This document shows positions 45,937 through 55,305 of a stretch of 64,000 nucleotides of DNA, piece by piece; position 1 is the stretch's first letter; every line of letters starts with the position of its first letter. The notes below the pieces were generated by a model. It worked only from the letters and a program-made list of their open reading frames with translations, ran no database searches and was not told where the DNA came from. Position numbers and translations under genes: made by a program. The DNA is from Nitrosococcus watsonii C-113 (GTDB lineage: Bacteria > Pseudomonadota > Gammaproteobacteria > Nitrosococcales > Nitrosococcaceae): NCBI RefSeq assembly GCF_000143085.1, contig NC_014315.1, positions 496,001 through 560,000 of the forward strand, read 5' to 3'.

Positions 45937-47526
45937 TTATTTCTGTTCGGGCTTAGTAAGGGGGCGAACGCTATCTAGCGGTAGCCGGGCATTGAAGGTT
46001 TCGCTAAGCGCCTTAATATTGGCATCATTCTGAATAGATTCTACTGCGGCTTGCTGCCACGCTGCATCTTCCTGTTTGCGTCTGGTTGCTACCGTATCGG
46101 TGCCAGGGGTTGAATCCACAATCCGAATAGTTAATTGAATGGCTTCGCCATAATATTCCGCTAAAGCTTGTTGTAGACGATCTTCTGCCCGTTTGCTATG
46201 AAGGTTGGCCATATTGGGGGCGAGTTGTAAATAGATAGCACTCTCTTCACGCCGCTCTAAGGCGCAGTTTTCCGCCAGTTGTCGCGCAATAGCGGTTAAT
46301 TTCAGCCGGGTAACCAGTCCTAGCCAATGATCGTTGCCGGATAGGGAGTGAGGGGCGGTTTCTTGGATTAAGGGCGGATCAGGTGAAGTCGTTCCCCTTC
46401 TTTCTGGCTTAGGGCTAGCCAGTGTTTGAGAAGAAGAAACCCCTTCTGCTGGGCGGAAACATAGCATCCGTAGCAGAATCATCTCGAAGGCCGTATGGGG
46501 ATCAGGGGCATAGGTCAAATCGCGACTACCAATAAGACCAATCTGGTAAAATAGCTGAACTTCTTCGGCGGTTATTCGGGTAGCAAGATTGGAGAATGTT
46601 TCTCGTTCATCTATATCGTCAATCGTATCTGGAGCAAGTTGATAAAGGGCAAGACGCTGTAGCAAATGTAATAAATCCGCTAGCATGGAGGATACATCTA
46701 CCGAATAGGCGCAGATTTCCCGTACTTTTTCAATTAACCCCTGCCCGTCACCGGCTAGTAGGGCGTCAAGCAAAATGAATAACTCTCCCTGTTCGATGCT
46801 GCCTAGCATAGCATACACGTCGGCTACTATCACCTGGCCTCCGCCATAATTGATGGCCTGATCCAGAAGGCTAAGAGCATCCCGTACGCTGCCTTCAGCG
46901 GCACGGGCGATCAGCGTTAATGCGTGGGATTCTGAGGGAATTTTTTCCGCTTGCAGAATCCTAGCTAAGTGTTCAGCAATGACCTTGGAAGCAATCCGCC
47001 GCAGATTGAATTGGAGACAGCGGGAAAGGACGGTAACAGGTAATTTTTTGGGATCGGTCGTAGCTAGCAAAAACTTAATATGCGGCGGCGGTTCTTCTAG
47101 GGTTTTGAGCAAGGCGTTAAAACTTGAAGTGGAGAACATGTGAACTTCATCAATAAGATAAACCTTATAGTGACCGCGGCTCGGTGCGTAATGAACATTT
47201 TCCAGTAATTCGCGGGTATCATCCACGCCGGTGCGAGAGGCAGCATCCACTTCGATTAGATCCACAAAATTTCCCCCATCAATTGCTTGGCAGTTCTGGC
47301 ACTTTCCGCAGGGGGTCGATCTTACTCCCTCTTTACAATTAAGGGATTTGGCGAGAATACGGGCTAGAGTTGTTTTGCCTACTCCTCGAGTTCCAGTAAA
47401 TAGAAAAGCATGATGTAAGCGGCCTTTATCAAGGCCATTAGTTAAAGCACGGACTACCTGCTCCTGACCCACCACTTGGGAGAAGTCGCAGGGTCGCCAT
47501 TTTCGTGCAAGGACTTGATAACTCAT
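45937..47526 (-). CDS. dnaX: DNA polymerase III subunits gamma/tau
   Basis: The 529-residue AAA+ clamp-loader protein has Walker A GTRGVGKTTLARILAK, a four-Cys zinc module (CKEGVRSTPCGKCQNC), Walker B YLIDEVHM and sensor 1 ATTDPKKLPVTVLSRC. The C-terminal part is shorter than in E. coli tau (643). I did not see a candidate frameshift slippery heptamer at the gamma-end position, so whether a gamma form is made is undecided. First gene of dnaX-ybaB-recR. Confidence 0.96.
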   Translation of the reverse strand: MSYQVLARKWRPCDFSQVVGQEQVVRALTNGLDKGRLHHAFLFTGTRGVGKTTLARILAKSLNCKEGVRSTPCGKCQNCQAIDGGNFVDLIEVDAASRTGVDDTRELLENVHYAPSRGHYKVYLIDEVHMFSTSSFNALLKTLEEPPPHIKFLLATTDPKKLPVTVLSRCLQFNLRRIASKVIAEHLARILQAEKIPSESHALTLIARAAEGSVRDALSLLDQAINYGGGQVIVADVYAMLGSIEQGELFILLDALLAGDGQGLIEKVREICAYSVDVSSMLADLLHLLQRLALYQLAPDTIDDIDERETFSNLATRITAEEVQLFYQIGLIGSRDLTYAPDPHTAFEMILLRMLCFRPAEGVSSSQTLASPKPERRGTTSPDPPLIQETAPHSLSGNDHWLGLVTRLKLTAIARQLAENCALERREESAIYLQLAPNMANLHSKRAEDRLQQALAEYYGEAIQLTIRIVDSTPGTDTVATRRKQEDAAWQQAAVESIQNDANIKALSETFNARLPLDSVRPLTKPEQK

Positions 47527-47774
47527 GAAATCCTAAATAAACCGCTTTCTTCCAGCAGCAATGATATACCGATTTATCATATTTTAGCTCTTAGCGTCGA
47601 TTAATTCGGATAAAGTTTGGGAGAATTTCAATCGGGACAAGCTGTAAAAAGAAATAAAATGTTTATTCTCTTAGCTTAAGGAAGCTATTTGCGCAAGCAA
47701 AATCTAGAGAATAAGCCTGGAAACTAATCCATGGTGGACAATTATAGAGGGAATAAGATATCTGGATTTAATAA

Positions 47775-47890
47775 TGGCGGCGGCTCGTACTAGCCACACC
47801 CCGGCACACAAATCTGTTGTTACCGCTGCTCCCTTCCAGGCCTGACGGGGTTCACAACTTATTGTTGCGAGGGGACCAGCCGAGCCACCA
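47775..47890 (-). ncRNA. ffs: Signal recognition particle RNA (4.5S, small bacterial type)
   Basis: On the minus strand, the sequence folds as a long hairpin whose ends (GGTGGCTCGGCTGG and the complementary GAGCCGCC) pair. Its apical domain contains the conserved motif CAGGCCTGGAAGGGAGCAG, with GGAA-type tetraloop and internal loops bound by Ffh. Length and position (upstream of dnaX on the same strand) fit the gammaproteobacterial 4.5S RNA. The exact ends are approximate. Confidence 0.93.
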
Positions 47891-47944
47891 TTGTAAATCT
47901 CTCTATTTATTCTGCGCTATGGTTTAGAATTAGACAAGGTTTAC

Positions 47945-47963
47945 TTAAGGGAGCTTCTAAAAA
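47945..47963. repeat. IS5-family left inverted repeat and TTAA duplication
   Basis: TTAA (47945-47948) is followed by the 15-bp end GGGAGCTTCTAAAAA. The same arrangement occurs in inverse form at 48998-49016 with two mismatches, so the pair marks the outer ends of the element. Confidence 0.85.
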
Positions 47964-49012
47964 GCCGAGCACCGACCCAGCGAACTTATTGCTTACCAGC
48001 TACCCTGATGATTTTCACAGCGACGTGCCCTTTCTTTTCTATTTCTCACTGATCAAGCAGCCAACCACGCCAGACGGCGCATGTTGTAAACTAAGTTCAT
48101 CATTCTGATCTTAACCTCGGCCCTGGATTGGCCAATAGTCCGTATCAAACGATCCGACTGCTGGACACACACATGCTCTACCCGTGCCCGCACCTTCGAT
48201 CTCTTTCGATTGGCAGCTTTTTCCCGCTCATTAAGCGGTCGTTTTCGGGTTCCCTTCCGGTGTATATGACTTCGATAGTTCGCCGTTGGTAGCTCCTTTT
48301 CCCTTGCTGGGTCGCGATAGGCCGCATCTGCTCCGACATCTCCGCTGCTATTGTTCTCATCCAACAGCTCCTCTGCTTCTTGGTCCAGCGGGCATCAACA
48401 TCTTTCTGCGCCGCCTTGGCATCACGCCAGCTTTCGGCAGTTTCTCCCTCCTTGATCTGGGCATTCTCATCCCCGCTGTTGCGCCGCTCGGATGCCGGAA
48501 CAATGGCTCCATCTACGAGCTCTCCCTTGTGGGCAGTGAAACCGGCTGCATCAATCTGGCGTAGCACCTCGGTGAAAAGTTTATCGACAAGTTCGAGCTT
48601 CTTTAGCCTCTCCCCCCGAAATACCCCCATCGTCTTGGCATCTAGCACCTTCCCCTCAGAACTCAAACCAAGAAAACGACAGAAACTGTAGCGATCCCGG
48701 AGCTGGAATTCAGTCTGATCATCCGAGAGATGTAGAAATGCTGCAGCACAAGAACTTTCAACCTCAGCACTGCATCAAAAGGAGGATGCCCTCCTTGACG
48801 TGGATCACCATTCCGATAGATCGATCCGAGTATTTTTCGGAATACCTCCCACTGTACCGTTCGCTCCAATGTTGGCAGCGGGCCTCTGAGGCGCTCAAGT
48901 AGATCGAGCCGGACTCCATGGTCAAAAAAACTAGGTTGCATGCCTGTTTCTATAATTAGGGTCCTAGATGACCTCCATTATCGCAGATTGGGATGGGTTT
49001 TTAGAGGTTCCC
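47949..49012 (-). mobile_element. IS5-family insertion sequence (defective)
   Basis: A 1064-bp element bounded by 15-bp inverted repeats (GGGAGCTTCTAAAAA and, inverted at the other end, GGGAACCTCTAAAAA; 13/15 identical) and flanked by a direct TTAA. The 4-bp YTAA-type target duplication is typical of IS5. It contains one transposase gene in broken frames on the minus strand. It is inserted between the SRP RNA gene and tRNA-Ser. The intact ends mean it could still move if a transposase is supplied in trans. Confidence 0.85.
48053..48941 (-). pseudogene. IS5-family transposase, frameshifted and internally deleted
   Basis: Three consecutive minus-strand frames give one IS5 transposase: an N-terminal part ending near 48670 (GHPPFDAVLRLKVLVLQHFY), a middle part (FCRFLGLSSEGKVLDAKT ... 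VDGAIVPASERRNSGDENAQIKEG ... DARWTKK) and a C-terminal part (DENNSSGDVGADAAYRDPAREKELP ... NLVYNMRRLAWLAA). The first junction is a frameshift near the LSDDQTEF motif. At the second, after DARWTKK, about 40 family residues including a Gly-Tyr-Lys-His segment are missing. The enzyme cannot be active as it stands. Confidence 0.85.
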
Positions 49013-49016
49013 TTAA
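48998..49016. repeat. IS5-family right inverted repeat and TTAA duplication
   Basis: TTTTTAGAGGTTCCC (48998-49012) is the inverted copy of the left end, followed by TTAA (49013-49016) matching the left target duplication. Confidence 0.85.
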
Positions 49017-49549
49017 TGTTTATGGTTATGGCGCTTGTAAAGTTACAGCTACGCTGTTATTATAAAAAACTGAAGCGTTTTCGAGTATCCCGTAGCCATA
49101 GGGATGGCTTTATTTATACGCGGTTGAAGCCGACGCTGTTGAACGAACGCTCCACTTTTGAAATATTATTTGGTCCCTAAAGCGACTCCTTTAGAGAGCT
49201 ATTTCCTTCCGCATCATTTGGATCAATGCTTGATGTATCTTCGTAGCGAAGGCGAAGAATTTCTAAGCTAGCGCACTCTAAAGAGAGATCGGCGAGTAAT
49301 GGCCGTCCCCGTGAGGGCGGAAAATTCCCAAAAATTTAAAATGCAGCTTGGATAAGACTAACTAAGTTGGCAGGGAGAGAAGTGACTCCTCGGTATGGCC
49401 ATCTAGCAAACGAGCTTAAACATAGAGGCCCATAAGAAGGATCGCTTTTTAATATCCCTTACTTGTCTTCACTATGCAGCATCTGCTTTAATCCGCGTTG
49501 ATTGAATGGGTATCCAAATTTCACAAAAGTGTGGGATAAGGTTTGAATT
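49017..49549. other. Gene-free region between IS element and tRNA-Ser
   Basis: About 530 bp with only short unlikely frames. No recognised gene, RNA or repeat. Part of it lies upstream of the IS and may have been the original leader or tail sequence before insertion. Confidence 0.4.
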
Positions 49550-49640
49550 TGGCGGAGAGGGAGGGATTCGAACCCTCGATACGCGGTTAACGTATACACA
49601 CTTTCCAGGCGTGCGCCTTCAACCGCTCGGCCACCTCTCC
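49550..49640 (-). tRNA. tRNA-Ser (GGA anticodon)
   Basis: The minus strand reads GGAGAGGTGGCCGAGCGG at the 5' end, has an anticodon loop with GGA (CTGGAAA), a long variable arm as expected for serine, a GGTTCGAATCC T loop and an acceptor end CCTCTCCGCCA with encoded CCA. All four stems pair. It reads UCC and UCU codons. Confidence 0.95.
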
Positions 49641-49900
49641 GAATATGGTAGCTTTTAAGATTAACCTAAGAACGGCCCTAGGGGCAACTTACAATAATAC
49701 ATACTTAGACAAATTTTCATCATATTGCTGGAATTTCTATAAGGGCTAGACGGGGAGTACTTTTGCTGGTAGGTTCACAACTTAGCCAAACGTTGCCTTT
49801 CTAAAATACTCAACTCGCTCAAATCTCCTTGTCGTGCCAGGGCAGCTAACGCCTGCCAACCATTCGATTTATTGCATTACAAACAACTAGACCAACTTTC

Positions 49901-51157
49901 ATGAATCTGACTGAACTCAAGACGAAGAGCGCTTCCGAACTCTTAGACATTGCCCAGTCCATGGGGCTAGAAGGTATTTCCCGTCTGCGCCGACAAGATC
50001 TTATCTTTGCACTTCTCAAAGCGCATGCGAAGAATGGCGAAGATATTTACGGCAACGGAGTATTAGAACTGCTCCAGGATGGATTTGGTTTTCTCCGCTC
50101 GGCCAGTGCTTCCTATCTTGCCGGGCCTGATGATATTTATGTCTCGCCTAGCCAAATAAGGCGTTTTGGACTTCGTACTGGGGATACCGTTGAAGGTAAA
50201 ATTCGACCTCCTAAAGAGGGAGAGCGTTATTTTGCCCTACTTAAGGTCAGCAGCATCAATTTTGAGCCGCCAGAGCAGTCTCGAAATAAAGTACTGTTCG
50301 AAAATCTGACCCCTTTATTTGCTAATGAACGCTTAGTCTTGGAGCGAGGCAATGGGAGTACGGAAGATCTCACCCCCCGGGTAATAGATTTAGTGGTGCC
50401 GGTAGGTAAGGGGCAGCGAGGGCTCATTGTCTCTTCTCCCAAATCGGGAAAAACCGTGATGCTTCAGAATATTGCCCAATCTATCGCCGCTAACCACCCG
50501 GAATGCTATCTTATAGTGCTACTTATCGATGAGCGACCCGAAGAGGTAACGGAAATGGCCCGTTCGGTACGAGGCGAGGTCGTTTCTAGTACTTTCGATG
50601 AGCCTGCAAGCCGCCATGTTCAAGTGGCGGAAATGGTGATAGAAAAAGCTAAGCGGTTAGTAGAGCATAAGCGGGATGTCGTTATTCTACTCGATTCCAT
50701 TACCCGTTTGGCCCGCGCCTATAATACGGTAATTCCTTCCTCTGGCAAAGTCCTCACCGGGGGGGTCGATGCTAATGCTCTGCAACGGCCAAAGCGTTTT
50801 TTTGGCGCGGCCCGTAATCTAGAGGAGGGGGGTAGTTTAACTATTATTGCCACTGCCCTTATTGATACCGGTTCACGCATGGACGATGTGATTTATGAAG
50901 AATTCAAAGGCACGGGTAATATGGAGATCCATTTGGAACGGAAGCTTGCTGAAAAGCGAATCTACCCCGCAATTAATATCAGCCGCTCGGGCACGCGGCG
51001 TGAAGAGCTTCTCACCCATCCAGAGAATCTGCAAAAGACATGGATTTTACACAAATTGCTTGCCCCAATGGACGAGGCGGAAGCCATGGAGTTTTTACTT
51101 AGTCGGCTCAAAGAAACCAAAACCAACGACGAATTTTTCGATTCTATGAGACGATAA
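49901..51157 (+). CDS. rho: Transcription termination factor Rho
   Basis: The 418-residue protein has the N-terminal helical domain ([22 protein letters not shown]), the RNA-binding cold-shock-like domain ([32 protein letters not shown]) and a RecA-type ATPase with Walker [11 protein letters not shown] (Lys184), Walker [19 protein letters not shown] and the R-loop region. It translocates on RNA and ends transcription. It is the first gene of a plus-strand run to purA. The 260-bp upstream region could hold its autoregulatory leader. trxA and rhlB, which commonly flank rho, are 8-10 kb downstream here. Confidence 0.97.
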   Translation: MNLTELKTKSASELLDIAQSMGLEGISRLRRQDLIFALLKAHAKNGEDIYGNGVLELLQDGFGFLRSASASYLAGPDDIYVSPSQIRRFGLRTGDTVEGKIRPPKEGERYFALLKVSSINFEPPEQSRNKVLFENLTPLFANERLVLERGNGSTEDLTPRVIDLVVPVGKGQRGLIVSSPKSGKTVMLQNIAQSIAANHPECYLIVLLIDERPEEVTEMARSVRGEVVSSTFDEPASRHVQVAEMVIEKAKRLVEHKRDVVILLDSITRLARAYNTVIPSSGKVLTGGVDANALQRPKRFFGAARNLEEGGSLTIIATALIDTGSRMDDVIYEEFKGTGNMEIHLERKLAEKRIYPAINISRSGTRREELLTHPENLQKTWILHKLLAPMDEAEAMEFLLSRLKETKTNDEFFDSMRR

Positions 51158-51191
51158 AAATTCACTTTGTGTCATCTTTTCTCAATAAAGT

Positions 51192-52136
51192 ATGTCTATT
51201 CGGCCGCCCGCGGTGTTTCTTATGGGGCCGACCGCTTCAGGGAAAACCGAATTAGCTTTAGCGCTTGCTGAACGCTTGTCCTGTGAAATTATTAGTGTCG
51301 ATTCAGCCCAAGTGTATTGCGGCATGGATATTGGTACTGCCAAACTAAGCTTAGCGTTACGGCAGCGCTACCCCCATCACCTGATTGATATTCTTGATCC
51401 AGCGGAGGCTTACTCAGCGGGACGCTTTCGTGCTGATGCTTTAACCTTAATGAGGGCTATCAGCAAACGAGAACGAATTCCCCTCCTAGTAGGAGGAACC
51501 ATGTTGTATTTTCATGCCCTAACCTATGGAATTTCCCCTCTTCCTCCGGCTGATCCGGAGGTTCGGGCCGCTATAGATAGGGAGGCAGAGATGAGGGGCT
51601 GGAAGGCTTTGCATCGCCGCTTGGCTAAGTTGGACCCCATGGCGGCGCAGCGAATCCATCATCATGACCCGCAGCGTATCCAACGTGCGTTAGAAGTTTT
51701 CCAACTGACCGGTAGACCCTTAAGTGAGCTAATTGCTAATTCTCGAGAAATGGTGCTACCTTATCGGGTGATTAGGCTGATTTTAGCGCCTGCCGAACGG
51801 ACGGTTCTTCACAGCCGCATTGAGCAGCGCTTTCGGGCTATGTTGAAAGCAGGTTTTTTGGAGGAAGTTAAAGGCTTATTTATGCGCCCGGATCTCAGTC
51901 TAGAGTGTGCTTCTATCCGTGCAGTAGGCTATCGCCAAGCCTGGCTTTATTTACAAGGCCGATTTTCTCTCCCTACCATGGCTGAACAAGCTATTAGCGC
52001 AACCCGGCAGATGGCTAAGCGACAGTTGACCTGGCTGCGGCGGGAGGGCAACGCAATCCATGTTGATCCAGAAGAAAAGGATCATGTAGAGCAAGCATGG
52101 AGACAGCTAGAGATAGCATTGGTCCAGGCTTCTTAA
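51192..52136 (+). CDS. miaA: tRNA dimethylallyltransferase
   Basis: A 314-residue MiaA with P-loop GPTASGKTELALALAERL, DSAQVYCGMDIGTAK substrate motif and DPQRIQRALEVFQLTG region. It adds a dimethylallyl group to A37 of tRNAs reading U-starting codons. It is 34 nt after rho and heads the miaA-hfq-hflX-hflK-hflC run known from E. coli. Confidence 0.97.
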   Translation: MSIRPPAVFLMGPTASGKTELALALAERLSCEIISVDSAQVYCGMDIGTAKLSLALRQRYPHHLIDILDPAEAYSAGRFRADALTLMRAISKRERIPLLVGGTMLYFHALTYGISPLPPADPEVRAAIDREAEMRGWKALHRRLAKLDPMAAQRIHHHDPQRIQRALEVFQLTGRPLSELIANSREMVLPYRVIRLILAPAERTVLHSRIEQRFRAMLKAGFLEEVKGLFMRPDLSLECASIRAVGYRQAWLYLQGRFSLPTMAEQAISATRQMAKRQLTWLRREGNAIHVDPEEKDHVEQAWRQLEIALVQAS

Positions 52137-52465
52137 ATTTGTCGTGCCTATTCGCGGGCCTATGCTAGACTTTAGTTTGGGCCAGTGAATGGACAAGGCG
52201 GGAAAATTGAACTATAGAATGAGGTACAGTACTAAGCAAGTGTAATTCCTATGTTAAGGAATAATGGATAAAAATGTAGATTTTGGTGGCAAAATGAGCA
52301 GCTTGTCGCTAGACAATTAATCTCTCCATACTTAAATGATGGGCGAGGGGAAAAACAATAATATTTTATAATGCGATCATCTTGAAGCCGGATAGGCGCT
52401 TAGCACGCCTTCTCTCTGGCCTTAATCTATCATTGAAAACAAAAATTACGAGGGAGAAAAGGCCA
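52137..52465. other. Intergenic region upstream of hfq
   Basis: About 330 bp with no gene. It is AT-rich near hfq and should carry an hfq promoter; no specific -35/-10 pair or hairpin is strong enough to assign. An upstream in-frame ATG at 52382 is rejected as the hfq start. Confidence 0.45.
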
Positions 52466-52738
52466 ATGTCACGTGGGCAGTCGTTACAAGACCCATTTCT
52501 TAATGCCTTGCGTAAGGAGCGAGTTCCAGTCTCGATATATCTTGTTAATGGAATTAAATTACAGGGGCAGATTGAGTCTTTTGATCAATTTGTTGTTTTG
52601 TTGAAAAATTCTGTTAGCCAAATGGTATACAAACATGCTATCTCTACGGTCGTTCCCGCACGCAACGTTAAATTATCTAGCAATGAGGGAGAAAATATTC
52701 ATCCTATTGGAGGAACGCGTTCTGCTGATGTCGATTAG
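52466..52738 (+). CDS. hfq: RNA chaperone Hfq
   Basis: A 90-residue Sm-like protein: Sm1 ([34 protein letters not shown]) and Sm2 ([17 protein letters not shown]) match Hfq, including the Tyr/Phe-rich proximal pocket residues and YKHA motif. It pairs sRNAs with mRNAs as a hexamer. The start at 52466 ([11 protein letters not shown]) fits the family; GAGGGAG lies upstream. The C-terminal tail after residue 70 is short and acidic. Confidence 0.97.
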   Translation: MSRGQSLQDPFLNALRKERVPVSIYLVNGIKLQGQIESFDQFVVLLKNSVSQMVYKHAISTVVPARNVKLSSNEGENIHPIGGTRSADVD

Positions 52739-52782
52739 GGCTGGGTTTTATTTCAGGCTGACCGGCAGGTTCTGGGAGGCTT

Positions 52783-53931
52783 GTGTTGTTTAGCCATTCT
52801 GAAGGCAGTAAGGGGTATAATTATAGCGCAATCTTGGTCCATATCGACTTTCATGGGCCTGCTTATCATGAGATGCAAGCAGAGTTTATCGAACTTGTTT
52901 CCTCTACAGGGATGCAAATAGTTACGATACTTTCTGGAAAGCGTCAGAGTCCCCATCCTAAATACTTTATTGGCCGTGGCAAGGTAGATGAAATTCGTGC
53001 TTGGGTAGATGCTGAACAAGCAGATTTAGTGATATTTAATCATGATCTAAGTCCGGCTCAAGAGCGTAATCTGGAGCAATTCTTGCAATGCCGGGTACTG
53101 GATCGGACGGAACTTATTCTAGATATTTTTTCCCAGCGGGCCCGCTCCCATGAAGGTAAATTGCAGGTAGAATTAGCGCAGCTACAACACCTGTCTACTC
53201 GTTTAGTGCGAGGTTGGAGCCATTTGGAACGCCAAAAGGGAGGAATCGGTTTGCGGGGACCGGGTGAAACGCAGCTGGAAACCGATCGTCGCCTGATTGG
53301 CAATCGTATCCGGCAGTTGCGTAAACGGCTGGAACGGGTGAGAAAACAGCGAGATCAGGGGCGCCGCTCGCGGCATAAGGCGCAAGTACCCACGGTGTCT
53401 CTGGTAGGTTATACTAATGTTGGGAAATCCACCTTATTTAATCGTTTAACAGCATCTCGGGTTCTGGTGGATGATAGATTGTTTGCGACTTTAGATCCTA
53501 CATTGCGGCGCTTGCGGTTAGCGATGGTTCAGCCTTTGATATTAGCTGATACCGTCGGTTTCATTCGCCACCTACCCCATGAGCTGGTGGAGGCTTTTCG
53601 CTCCACCTTAGAAGAGACCCGCGATGCCGCTCTGTTGCTTCATGTGGTCGATGCTTCTTCGGAAGAGCGTGGGAGTCTCATTGCTCAGGTGAACAAGGTT
53701 CTGCAAACAATAGGTGCAGAAGAAATTCCTCAACTGGAAGTTTATAATAAAATCGATCAAGTAGAGGGCTGCCAGCCAAGATTAGAAAGGGATGCTTCTG
53801 GCCGTGTTCATCGAGTATGGTTATCGGCAACTAGTGGTGAGGGGCTTGAATTGTTGCGACAAGCGTTAGCTGAATACTTCCCGGTGAAGAGGCCTGTGGA
53901 CCTGCCGCAAGGGATTCATGCTTATCAGTAG
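52783..53931 (+). CDS. hflX: GTPase HflX
   Basis: The 382-residue GTPase has the HflX N-terminal ND1/ND2 (YFIGRGKVDEIRAW; ELAQLQHLSTRLVRGWSHLERQKGGIGLRGPGETQLETDRR) and a GTPase domain with G1 VGYTNVGKSTLFN, G3 DTVGFI and G4 NKID. It splits stressed 70S ribosomes. The start is a GTG 3 nt after GGGAGG; a TTG one codon on is an alternative with better spacing. The C-terminus is a little shorter than in E. coli HflX. It is between hfq and hflK as usual. Confidence 0.95.
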   Translation: MLFSHSEGSKGYNYSAILVHIDFHGPAYHEMQAEFIELVSSTGMQIVTILSGKRQSPHPKYFIGRGKVDEIRAWVDAEQADLVIFNHDLSPAQERNLEQFLQCRVLDRTELILDIFSQRARSHEGKLQVELAQLQHLSTRLVRGWSHLERQKGGIGLRGPGETQLETDRRLIGNRIRQLRKRLERVRKQRDQGRRSRHKAQVPTVSLVGYTNVGKSTLFNRLTASRVLVDDRLFATLDPTLRRLRLAMVQPLILADTVGFIRHLPHELVEAFRSTLEETRDAALLLHVVDASSEERGSLIAQVNKVLQTIGAEEIPQLEVYNKIDQVEGCQPRLERDASGRVHRVWLSATSGEGLELLRQALAEYFPVKRPVDLPQGIHAYQ

Positions 53932-54057
53932 CGAAACTTGCCGGGTAGAGTTATGTCCCTGTAGAATGTCAAATCATTGTCAGTATTTCTCCTTGTAAAC
54001 AACTTGTAGGCATGTGGTTATGGATGTCTACACCAACTATTTGGAGTAGGTAGATTA

Positions 54058-55305
54058 ATGGCTTGGAATGAGCCGAACGGGAACAAAGATAAAGATCCTT
54101 GGAATAAAGAAGGGGATCAATGGGGTAAAGACGGCGACCGACAAGGGCCTCCGGATCTTGATGAAGTTATCCGCAATCTAAAAGCCAAGCTTAGCGGGTT
54201 ATTTGGTGGTAAAGGGGGTGGAGGACCTGGCGGTAGCCGCCCAACTTTAGGTCGAGGGGGGAGCCTCTTGGGCTTGGCGCTCTTAGTGCTGGTCCTTGCT
54301 GTAATCTGGCTGCTGTCAGGTATCTATATTGTTGCCCCCGCTGAGCGTGGAGTAGTATTGCGCTTTGGTGAATACGTTGCTACTACTGAGTCGGGACCCC
54401 ATTGGCACATTCCTTATCCTATTGAGAAGGTAGAGCTGGTTGATGTGGCGCAAATCCGAAGCTACGAGATTGGCTACCGTTCTACGGGTAGAGGGCAGGC
54501 TGGGTCACCGGTGCCAACCGAGGCATTGATGCTCACCCAAGACGAAAACATTGTAGATGTTCGGATTGCAGTCCAATATCGAGTTAAAGATGCGGCTAAT
54601 TATTTATTTAATGTACGTAATGCGGATACTAACCTACGCCAAGTGGTCGAAAGCGCCCTTAGGGAAGCTGTAGGTAAAAGCAAAATGGATTTTGTTTTGA
54701 CCGAAGGACGCAGTGATATTGTGCTTCGGACAGAGGAATTGGCACAGCAGGTTTTGGATCAATATCATGCGGGGCTGATTATTACTAGTGTCAACATGCA
54801 AGATGCTCAGCCGCCAGAGCAGGTGCAGGCAGCCTTTGCGGATGCCATTAAGGCGCGGGAGGATCAGCAGCGGCTAAGAAACGAGGCTGAGGCGTACGCC
54901 AATGATATTATCCCTAGAGCGCGTGGTGCCGCTTTCCGCAAGGTCCAGGAGGCGGAAGCTTACAAAAGCAAAGTTATTGCCCTTGCGGGAGGTGAGACGG
55001 CTCGTTTTGCGCAGGTGCTGAAAGAATACCTAGATGCGCCAGAAATTACTGAAAAACGGCTTTATTTGGAAGCTATGGAAACGGTAATGGAACGCAGCCG
55101 TAAGGTTCTGGTGGATGTGCCTGAGGGTACCAATGTTTTTTATCTTCCTCTTGACCGTATGGTGAACGAGGGAAATCCTAAGGGGCAGCGTCTTATTTCT
55201 CTTGATCGGTTATCTTCTTTTAATAGTGAAACCTCGGACAGCGAGGAGCAGCGTAGGCGCCAGAATAGCAACAATGATGATAGTCGGAGTCGGAGGGGGC
55301 GGTAA
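54058..55305 (+). CDS. hflK: FtsH modulator HflK
   Basis: The 415-residue SPFH-family protein has a charged, Gly-rich N-terminus (WNEPNGNKDKDPWNKEGDQW; GGKGGGGPGGSRP), a membrane segment (LLGLALLVLVLAVIWLLSGIYIV), a stomatin/prohibitin domain and a hydrophilic C-terminus. With HflC it forms a large periplasmic cage around FtsH and limits its action on membrane proteins. Its stop overlaps the hflC start by one base. Confidence 0.96.
   Translation: MAWNEPNGNKDKDPWNKEGDQWGKDGDRQGPPDLDEVIRNLKAKLSGLFGGKGGGGPGGSRPTLGRGGSLLGLALLVLVLAVIWLLSGIYIVAPAERGVVLRFGEYVATTESGPHWHIPYPIEKVELVDVAQIRSYEIGYRSTGRGQAGSPVPTEALMLTQDENIVDVRIAVQYRVKDAANYLFNVRNADTNLRQVVESALREAVGKSKMDFVLTEGRSDIVLRTEELAQQVLDQYHAGLIITSVNMQDAQPPEQVQAAFADAIKAREDQQRLRNEAEAYANDIIPRARGAAFRKVQEAEAYKSKVIALAGGETARFAQVLKEYLDAPEITEKRLYLEAMETVMERSRKVLVDVPEGTNVFYLPLDRMVNEGNPKGQRLISLDRLSSFNSETSDSEEQRRRQNSNNDDSRSRRGR

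Noticed and set aside
45937-47526. Programmed frameshift in dnaX
   Set aside because: A-rich runs occur within the AAA+ domain (for example near 46941 and 47044), but none forms a slippery heptamer at the expected gamma end, and no stimulatory hairpin was found.
48968-49180. 70-codon plus-strand frame at the right end of the IS
   Set aside because: It crosses the inverted repeat and target duplication, so it is a chance frame created by the insertion.
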